From Adenophora triphylla var. japonica (lineage: Eukaryota > Streptophyta > Magnoliopsida > Asterales > Campanulaceae): a stretch of DNA of 64,000 bases. Shown here in pieces: positions 53,896 through 62,110 of the stretch. The position numbers were made by a program, and so were the translations under genes. The stretch covers positions 23,818-87,817 of the forward strand of contig JAFEMH010007487.1 of NCBI GenBank assembly GCA_022495995.1, read 5' to 3'. Each line of letters begins with the position of its first letter. Position 1 is the stretch's first letter. The notes beneath the pieces are model-generated. The model searched no databases. It had not been told where the DNA came from and was given only the letters and a program-made list of their open reading frames with translations.

Positions 53896-56789
53896 CTAAT
53901 CAGACTCCTCAGCATCATCATCCTCGCCAAGGTCCTCCAGAGAGAAGTCGGGCATCCCGGTGAACTCGCCCGTCACGTCCTCGTCGTCAGAGTACCGAGC
54001 CCCCGCCGGAGGCTGCCACTCGAAGTAATCCGAAGGATCAAATCCGACGAAAGGATCAAAGAAAGAAGGCTCTGAGGATCCCTCACCCTGTGCGTCCTGC
54101 GGAGGGAAGAACTGATAGAAGGGCTGCTGCCTCGGAGCTCCCGAAGACGTCCCGGCATCCATGCTATGCCGCCCCCGCGAAGGTCCCTCCTGCTGTGGCT
54201 CCGGCTCGGCTCTCGGTGGAGGAGCATCTATAGAATGCCTCGAAGGCATCGGCTGGTACGCCGGCATACGACGCGAAGACCTGCAAGACATCTTCGACGC
54301 CATCTTCTTCGCGAAGGACCTCATTGCCACATAACGGCGAGTCAGCATGTCATTGGCTCTCCCCGGGACCTGCACAAACAAGTAGCCAAAGAAATGCTCA
54401 GCAATACAGTTATACTCAACAACAAAAAGAGAAAAATACAGAAAAGATGCCAAGATGGAAAAGAGTAAGCATACTCACCGATCTATCAGGATCCACTCGG
54501 TATGCAGCAGGAGCCTGCTCAGGAACGGGTACAAACACCCTCCTACGCGATCCGTCCCCACGGACATACGTGAAATCCGGCCCCGGCATCGGAACCTCTG
54601 GGGGAACCTGCGGGCCAGCCTCTCTCTCCCTCGCCAATACCTGCGGCGTCCTCAACTTCCTCCTAACGAAGGCCCCATACTCCTCTCCATACAAAATAAA
54701 CTCCTCGGCACCCACACCGTCAAGGTACCTCTCAAAGTCCAACACGTCCATGTCCCGAGAATCAAGCATCCCAAAAGGAGGATCCCTCGGAGCCACGGGA
54801 AGCACACCTGGGCCATGCTGCCAGAAGACCCGCTCCCCCAGATACATGACATCGCAAGTCAAGCCCCTCAGCATCTTCCGCTGCGCTGTCACCTGAGGAG
54901 CCCCCTCGAACTCATCAGCCTCGTACCGAGCCCATGGGAACAAAACAAACCCCTCTGAGCTACCTCTCTCCAGACGCTCCTGCACATCCCCGTAGGCGAT
55001 GGAAAGCTTCCCTCTGCTGGTCCTCCTCCTCCTAGCCGTACGAGCCCAGCCTAGCATAGCAGGATACGCAGCTACAGCCTCAGGATCTCTATCCCACGGG
55101 AAGCACTGAAAAATCTCATAGAACCACACCTGCGACAAAAGCAGAAAAAGGGCTCAGCGCAAAAGAAAACGGAGAAACGACAAGTTGCTAAATCAAAAAC
55201 AGCAATAAACTCATACCTCCAAAGCAAAGTCAAAACAGGCCAAAGAACTGGCCACTCCCCGGCTAAACCGGTCCAAAGAGAAGTAGAGCTCAGCCAAGCC
55301 TGCCTCGCCCCAAGCAATGTCACAAACCCTCCTCAGATCAATCAAGCTCTCCAACAGAGCAAAAGGAGCCGCAGTCGCGTGGTTCGAGAACAAAGTCTCG
55401 GAGAGTGCAAACCACAAGAAGGAGCGCGCCCAGTACCCGCCGTCTGGCCACCCGCCGCACTTCGAACATAGGCCTCGATGCTGGCCGTGATCCTCAGCTC
55501 CACATCACTATACAACATGCCCAGGCCCCTGCGAGGACGAGGCTCAAAGCCCAGCAGCTCGGTCAACACATCATCAGCTATCATATCTCTCCACCGCACT
55601 GGCCCTCCTTTGAAGGAAAGCCCGGTAATCGCAGCAAAGTCGGTAGGCGTCACCGTCACCTCTCCCCAGCTCAGATGGAAGGTGTGGGTGGTATCCCACC
55701 AATACTCAGAAAGGCCAAGGAAGATGCTCTTGTTCTTCCTCGTGTCGGAAACCCCAGCCAGGTTCTTTACAAACACACCCAGGCCAGAAGCATAGACCAA
55801 CCTCCTGGGGCTCGGCCTGCCATCCATAGAAATATCCGGCATCCGCTGCCACAACTCTACCACAGCCTCAAGCGATCCTCGGGTCTTCATCTTCTTGGCT
55901 TTCCCAGCCAGAAGCCCCTCATCCTGCAGGTAAACACAGCAAAGGTACGTCAATCACAAGTACTTAATATCAAAAGCACATAATGCACATATATCCCGTC
56001 ACAAAACACGGCACACATTGCACATACTTTTCACATATAACCCGTCACAAAACACGGCACATATTGCACATAATTTTCACATGCATTATACATATAATTT
56101 TCCCCATGCAGTCCGTCACAAAAACACGGCACACACTGTACACATTTTCTCAAAAGAGGGATTAAGCCCTACACGACACATTTTCAAAAAGTCCGTCCCA
56201 ACACGGCAAAGCACATATAACCCGTCACAAAAACACGGCACATATTGCACATATTTTCCCCACAAAGTCCGTCACCCAAAAACACGGCACACACTGCATA
56301 ACAAAAACCCGTCCCTACACGACACATAATTTCAGACAAAATCCGTCACAAAACACGGCACATGTCACATTTTTTCACAAAATTTGTCACTACACGACAA
56401 ATTTTCTCACAATGTACATACAAAAATAGCATTAGGTACAAAACACCAAAGCATGCATTTCATTAGAGAGGCACTTTATTTTCACAAATAAGAGCTAATC
56501 TACACATTTCTGCACAAAATACACATACCCACAATTTTTACATGTCCATTTTCAACAATTCGTCAAGAATTTCACAAAAAAGCATGTCAAATAAGCAAAA
56601 GCCCCAATATGCGAAAAACTAAAATCTAGTTTTAGCATTCAAAATCTCAAGCAAGGAATCAAAACGGAACAGATTTCTTACCTCCCCGACGTTCCTAGAT
56701 CGACGATTGTGCACCTCCGAATTCGGATACAAGACATCCGGATTCTTTGAAGATGGAACAAAGGAGATCCAATTTCTTTGGAGCTCCAT
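53896..56789 (-). pseudogene. Antisense PMD (plant mobile domain)-like gene of element A, four exons
   Basis: Exons on the minus strand: 56789-56682, 55923-55217, 55129-54479 and 54369-53896; all introns are GT-AG and in phase 0 (donors GTAAGAAATC, GTATGAG, GTGAGTATGC; acceptors TACCTGCAG, TTGTCGCAG, TTGTGCAG). Exon 2 contains YWWDTTHTFHLSWGEVTVTP followed by DFAAITGLSFKG, the hallmark of the plant mobile domain (PF10536, as in MAIN/MAIL1). Exon 3 begins VWFYEIFQCFPWDRD. Exon 4 is rich in Arg/Ser then Pro, and ends very acidic (LEDLGEDDDAEESD). A frameshift near 55450 in exon 2 is the only clear lesion. PMD domains are known both in host silencing-related proteins and in transposons. The first exon is the least certain. 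Confidence 0.7.
55980..56400. repeat. Degenerate tandem repeat, about 40-bp unit, inside intron 1 of the PMD-like gene
   Basis: Units contain CCCGTCACAAAACACGGCAC and ATATTGCACATAATTTTCAC. About 9-10 copies. Confidence 0.85.
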
Positions 56790-56839
56790 CCGTTGCTCGA
56801 CCACTTCTTGACTGCGTTGTCGACGACTCCTTCGAGATC

Positions 56840-57240
56840 CGCCCACTCAACGGCAATTCAACCACCGGCCGTCAGCGTAAGACCGGTCCTCGCCCACTCA
56901 ACGGCCATTCAACCACCGGCCGTCAGCGTAAGACCGGTCCTCGCCCACTCAACGGCAATTCAACCACCGGCCGTCAGCGTAAGACCGGTCCTCGCTCACT
57001 CAACGACAATTCAACCACCGGCCGTCAGCGTAAGACCGGTCCTCGCCCACTCAACGGCAATTCACCCACCGGCCGTCGGCGTAAGACCGGTCTCGCCACT
57101 CAGCAATTCAACCACCGACGGCGTGACCGGCCGTACGGCAATTACCACCGGCGTAAGACTGGTCCTCGCCCACTCAACGGCAATTCAACCACCGGCCGTC
57201 AGCGTAAGCCCGGACTCCGCCCACTCAACGGCAAAACAAG
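56840..57240. repeat. Minisatellite of about 58-60 bp, about 6-7 copies, element A
   Basis: Units contain CACTCAACGGCAATTCAACC, ACCGGCCGTCAGCGTAAGAC and CGGTCCTCGCC. ORFs over it are by-products. CGTAAGACCG is shared with the array of C. Confidence 0.95.
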
Positions 57241-57594
57241 CACAAGAAGGAGCCAGCACCTCCCAGCACAAATATCAAGGCACGAGACGCCTCCAAAACG
57301 CTCAACGGCCACTCAAGCACCGGCCTTCAAAACAGACATGAAGACACTTTCTCAGCAGAAAAGGCCCCTACAAGGTCGCGCATCCCCAGCAAATGAACAC
57401 CGGCCATCAAAGTAAGCCCGAGCTTCTTCCCCAGCAAGTCAAGAAGGGAATCCTTTCAAGCCCCTACAAGGCCACGATAATCCCCAACGGACAAACATCG
57501 GCAGTCATCGTAAGTCCAACCTTCTCCCCAGCAGGTAAAGCGCAAGCCAATCACGCCTCTCACAATCAAAGCACCAGGTTCATACTCCTGAACC

Positions 57595-57960
57595 AAACCG
57601 CAGCCAGAAGACGATTCAAAGTCCTCACGCATGGCACCAACCACAGCCAGAAGACGATTCAAAGTCCTCACGCATGGCACCAACCGCAGCCAGAAGACGA
57701 TTCAAAGTCCTCACGCATGGCACCAACGCACGTAAGACGATTCAAAGTCCTTACGCATGGCACAAACGACGATTCAAAGTCCTCACGCATGGCACCAACC
57801 GCAGCCAGGAGACGATTCAAAGTCCTCACGCATGGCACCAACCGCAGCCAGAAGACGATTCAAAGTCCTCACGCATGGCGCAACCGCAATCAGAAGACGA
57901 TTCAAGTCCTCACGCATGGCACCGGCCTAAGGCTTTAAATCACGCATGGAGACGATTCAA
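57595..57960. repeat. Minisatellite of about 45 bp, about 8 copies, element A
   Basis: Units contain GACGATTCAAAGTCCTCACG, CATGGCACCAACC and GCAGCCAGAA, with several shortened units. Confidence 0.95.
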
Positions 57961-58154
57961 AATCCTCATGCAAACTACTATCTCATACTATCCGGAAGGC
58001 TTTAAACCACTCAGTCCGAGAGACTGTATAAATCAGCCAAACTACCATCTCCAGCCCGGAAGGCTTTAAACCACTCGGTTCGGAAGACCGTATAAACCTC
58101 CCAAATCATTATTCCCGGCCCGGAAGGCCTTAAACCACCCGATTAGGAAAATCG

Positions 58155-58640
58155 TAAAATTTCCATCCCAGGACACCAACACATCCTCACAATTGACCTC
58201 GGCGGTCACCACATCCTCACTATTGACCTCGGCAGTCACCACATCTTAGGACACCACCCCGTCCTTATCACTGACCTCGGCGGTCACACGACACTTCAGG
58301 GCACCACCACGCCCACATACACTTTCACGACCTCTGAACTACGACGAGGCTTGATTCCCGCCAGGGATACATAGGAATCCTATCACAGGGTCCAGCCATC
58401 GACCTATACGGTCGCCCAGGACACCACCACGTCCTTACCTCTGACCTCGGCGGTCACACAACACTTCAGGGCACCACCACGCCCGCATTCACAAACACTC
58501 ACCCCACACACGAACTACGACCAGGCTTGATTCCCGCCAGGGATACGTAGGAATCCTATCACAGGGTCCAGCCTACTGACCTAAACGGTCACACAATAGG
58601 ACACCACCACGTCCTCACACTGACCTCCCCGGTCACTTTA
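58155..58640. repeat. Repeats around the paired pre-polypurine motifs of element A
   Basis: The word GACCTCGGCGGTCAC next to GGACACCACCACGTCCT recurs about five times. Two of the units include the GAACTACGA ... TTGATTCCC ... GGATACGTAGGAATCCTATC motif (58336-58385, 58512-58560). Confidence 0.85.
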
Positions 58641-58707
58641 TCTCCCAGCACGTGATCCAGATTAGGACCCTTATCTTATCGGCGACCCCACTTCTTTCAT
58701 AAGTGAC

Positions 58708-58723
58708 GTCGTCGAGGGGCTTC
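58708..58723 (+). promoter_or_regulatory. Polypurine tract of element A
   Basis: GTCGTCGAGGGGCTTC lies directly before the 3' LTR. It is less pure in purines than in most retrotransposons, as in B and C. Confidence 0.65.
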
Positions 58724-60231
58724 TGTAAGTACCCCAATCTGGATCACCCCCTTTCAAACACACGGGAAGCACCGCAGACTCATCAACGCAGTCTCGACGA
58801 TCTCTGGCACTCAAAACCCTCTCAAACCCTCAGCCAAACCAAGGGAGGAGCCTTTCTGGGATAAAAAGGGACAAAAGGACCTTTTGGGAATTTTCGTAGT
58901 TGAAGCTGAATGGTCCGTACGGACCTCTTTGCTTTAATAATTACTGAATCCCCTTAAAGTCCACAATATTCCCTCAAATCCCGGAAGTAATCATCACTCC
59001 CATGCATGGTTGGTCCGTACGGACCTCTTTGCAGCCTAGTTGGTCCGTACGGACCTTCTTGCAAGGGGACACCATAATTACAGAATATTCACCATCATCA
59101 CATATTCCCTCAAATCGAGGAAAACCAAGATTCTGGTTTACCTAGGAGGTCCGTACGGACCTTCTTGCACGAATTTTTTTACTATAAATAGAGGGCTCCC
59201 CCTCCTCATTTTCACACACCTCCCACTTCTCTCTTCCTCCCTAAGCCTTCACGCTTCCCCTCTAAGTCCTCTCGAGGCACTCCCGGCCCCTTTTGGATCC
59301 TTCTGAGGCCTTCCGAGCTCCCTTGTGGTGCTCCGAAGCCTCTCCGAGCACTCCCGCGACGCTCCCGCGCTGCCCGAGGCACTCTCGAGGGTACTCGAGG
59401 CCCCTCGTGGTACTCCCAGGCCTTGCTGGTCTTTCCCACGAGTGTCCCGGCTCTTTTCCAGGAGTCAACCTAGGCGATCTCAAACCACGCGAACCTGCTG
59501 CCCGAATCCGGCCAACGATTCCAACGCACGCCGAACCTCTGCCCGAGTCAAACCGGCGATCTCGATAACCACGCGGAACCTCTGCCCAGAATCCAGCCAA
59601 CGGTGATTCCAGCGCCACGCTTGAACCTCTGCGCCAGTGCTCAGGCAATCTGCCATGCACGCCGAACCTGCGCTCGAACGCAGCCTGCAATCTCTCAACT
59701 CACGCGAAACTCTGTCATGAGACAATGCAGGCATCTCCCGAAGCGATCCCGATCCGCCCACTTAGGAACGGCTACTCCGACCTCAAACACTATTCCTCAG
59801 CGGAAGACAGACACGAACCAACATTGGTAAGGCTTCCTTCCTACATTATTTCAATGCATTTCAATACATAGTACACAATGTAGACATCCGATACAGCATG
59901 CATTTTTAAAAGCACACACACACACACACAACATTTTAAAGGATATTAGGGGTATCCGAAAGACTCGTTTTACGAGGCGACTCGGGTGAGCTCTAATATT
60001 CTAATATTCTCTTCCCGAGGAGTCATCTGACCTCCGAACTCAAAATCTCATCACACAAAAAACAGTTTAAAATTATCTTTAAACTGATGCCCTTTTTCAA
60101 TGTTTTGGGCTTAATAAAAACGGCGTGGCGACTCTACAAATGCGAAAACAAACGGCGAGACCACCGCTCCAACGCGAAGCGAAATGATGCCAGATGCCGG
60201 GGCGCGAGCCTATCGGATCCGGGTAATTTCA
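58724..60231 (+). mobile_element. 3' LTR of element A
   Basis: It is almost identical to the 5' LTR over 58724-59270 and 59770-60231, but rich in single-base insertions and changes over 59270-59765. The palindromes are at 58912-58925, 59012-59025, 59042-59055 and 59148-59161; hairpin 1 is at 59964-59976 and the TGGCGACTC copy at 60126-60134. The TSD GAGCT follows at 60232-60236. Confidence 0.95.
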
Positions 60232-60236
60232 GAGCT

Positions 60237-61201
60237 GGCTGTAGAGGTGGATCTGTGGTGACAGTGAAGATAGTAGAGGTTGGAAACTGATGCACTTGCT
60301 TCACAGGAGCATCATCTTCATCATCACTTGACACAATTACATTAGGAGCAGCACCAGAAGCTTTTTTTCCCAGGTTGACAACTTCCTCATCAAACTCAAA
60401 AGCTTTCCCTTTAGATGCCTTCCTATCATATTTGGATCTAGCTAAGACTTCCAAAATGTGTCTCATTTTGGTTATCATGGACCTAGTGAATCTTTGCATA
60501 TCTGTGATGGTAACATGGTATGGAGGCACATATGTTGAGGGGTTGAAGGTTGGAGGAAGTTTAGCTTGGAGAGATCTGGTATTTAGGGGGATGAAGGAAG
60601 GAGGTACTGAAGAAGTAGGGGGAAACATAGCTGTCAGGTTTTGCTTTGCAATGACAGCCATGATTTTGGCTATACTGAGGCAGATTCTCCGGTACATCTC
60701 TTTGGTTAGTTCATTGCATAAAGCATAAACAAGGGATGATGGCATATAGATGCATTCATTGATGTTGGATGACAGAAGAAATTGGGAGAACATCATTTCC
60801 CAGTCAATGATCGTTGCAATGTCCATGAAGTTTGGCAATCTGGGGGCATTGTGAAAGAAAGAGTTGGGGAGGGCTGCTCTATACTTTTTCCATTCTTCAT
60901 GGCAAAACATAATTAGCCCACATCTATTCCTTGCATGAATCATGATTGCATCCTTAATCAACGACGGGTTAGGAATGATATTGGGGTTGGCAATCTCAGG
61001 AAATTGAGTGATTCCCTTAAATCTTTGGTGGGCAGCCATGATGGAGGGGAAGGAAAAATCAATATCACAATCCAGAATCCAAGGCTCACAGGTTGGAAGA
61101 GTTTCAGAATTAGTGGTAGGTTCAGGTGTTTCTTGGGTTTGAACAGGTTCAACAGTAGTGGGTTGAGTTTCACTATCAGGTTTGCTTAGCTTTTTAGCCA
61201 T
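60237..61201 (-). CDS. Element F extra ORF, N-terminal and middle part
   Basis: It starts at ATG 61201 (MAKKLSKPDSETQPTT) and runs without a stop to the A insertion; with 26661-26973 it makes 425 residues. It has a Thr/Pro-rich N-terminal region (about residues 1-35), a folded middle with Trp- and Cys-containing helices (CHEEWKKYRAALPNSFF, WEMMFSQFLLSSNINECIYMP, LTKEMYRRICLSI), and a Lys-rich and acidic linker (SSDDEDD). No known domain is recognised with certainty; the position suggests the Sirevirus env-like or putative transposon protein. Not broken except by the insertion. Confidence 0.6.
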
Positions 61202-62110
61202 ATCCCTGGTTTAGATTAAATCCAGAGCCTTCAGCATATCCTCCTCAGTCAGCAAAGTTCTCAAAGTATTCCATGACAATTGGAAGCAAATCCAGGTCTG
61301 TCCTTCCAAATGGCAGGTCAACTTCAGAGGCTTTAATGATGTTTTCGGGGAATAGGAGATGGATCGAGAGGGGGCTCTGAAATGGGTGATAAATGATCGG
61401 GGAAAGGCAGTAGCTATCGGAATAGGAGATGGAGGATTGCCGTTCCCCCTTAGGCTGATGCTCATCGTTTTTCAAGGCTCGGGGCTATTCCCCACTTTCT
61501 TTTTCAACACTAGGCTCATTTGGGCTATATGCTGGAAGGATTTAGGTTGAAGAATACCTTGAGCAATTGATTCATGAGGTGAGCTAGATTGGTCTTTGGA
61601 TGGAAGAGGGTTGAGGTGTATTGGGTTTCAACCTTTTGGAGAGGGAGCATCTTGTCACTTTTCTCTTCTGAAGAGAAAGTATTTGAGAAGAAGGAGAGGG
61701 GTGCAGGAGTTACCTTAGGTTGAGATTTCAGCGGCCAAAGGAACCTTAGCTGTCAGGAGACAGAGGTATCCATTCTTTGTCCCAGAGGATTGTCCAAGTT
61801 TAAGCTGTTCTCTGCGTCTTTCTCTACACCAAAAGAGCTACGGCATACGGCTCTTCTTAGATTTTTCTTCATACTCACTTTCAAGAGCCGACTTCCTCTT
61901 CACCAGCATACTCATCAATGGCTTTGAAAATAGTATTCTGATTGGGTTTCTTCGCCACTTTGCCAAGTGTTGTTCCTCGACAATGTTCTTTCCTTTATTA
62001 GTCACTTGAGGCGTCCTTTCTTGCTCATCCACTTACTCAACCACTTCTTGTGTTTCTTTCCTTTGGGAAGCTTTTTTCCTTTCCCAGTTTTCTTCATCTT
62101 TGGCTTGCCC
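61202..62110 (-). pseudogene. Degenerate upstream coding region of element F
   Basis: Short minus-strand frames with Pro/Ser-rich and Lys/Glu-rich composition (e.g. 62032-61838: KGKNIVEEQHLAKWRRNP, KRKSALESEYEEKSKKS) are linked by stops and frameshifts. Position upstream of the 61201 ORF suggests the N-terminal part of an originally longer protein. No domain is recognised. Confidence 0.4.

Larger units (their letters stand above)
26974..60231 (+). mobile_element. Element A: Tat/Ogre-type Ty3/gypsy retrotransposon containing element B
   Basis: LTRs of 1493 bp (26974-28466) and 1508 bp (58724-60231) both start TGTAAGTACCCC and end GGGTAATTTCA, and the element is flanked by GAGCT at 26969-26973 and 60232-60236. 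Total 33.3 kb; without the nested element B (15.3 kb) it is about 18 kb, within the Tat/Ogre size range. Order: LTR, primer-binding site, long leader, gag-like ORF, protease, reverse transcriptase, RNase H, second RNase H, integrase, then two antisense genes, minisatellites, a pre-polypurine motif pair and LTR. The second RNase H after the first is diagnostic of the Tat lineage. All sense genes carry lesions. Confidence 0.95.

Noticed and set aside
53896..56789. PMD-like gene considered as an ordinary host gene into which repeats inserted
   Set aside because: It lies inside the TSD-bounded element A, between integrase and the 3' LTR, in the region where Tat elements are known to carry antisense ORFs.
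56747..58069. Plus-strand ORFs of 131-222 codons in element A
   Set aside because: They consist of translated minisatellite and overlap exon 1 of the antisense PMD-like gene.
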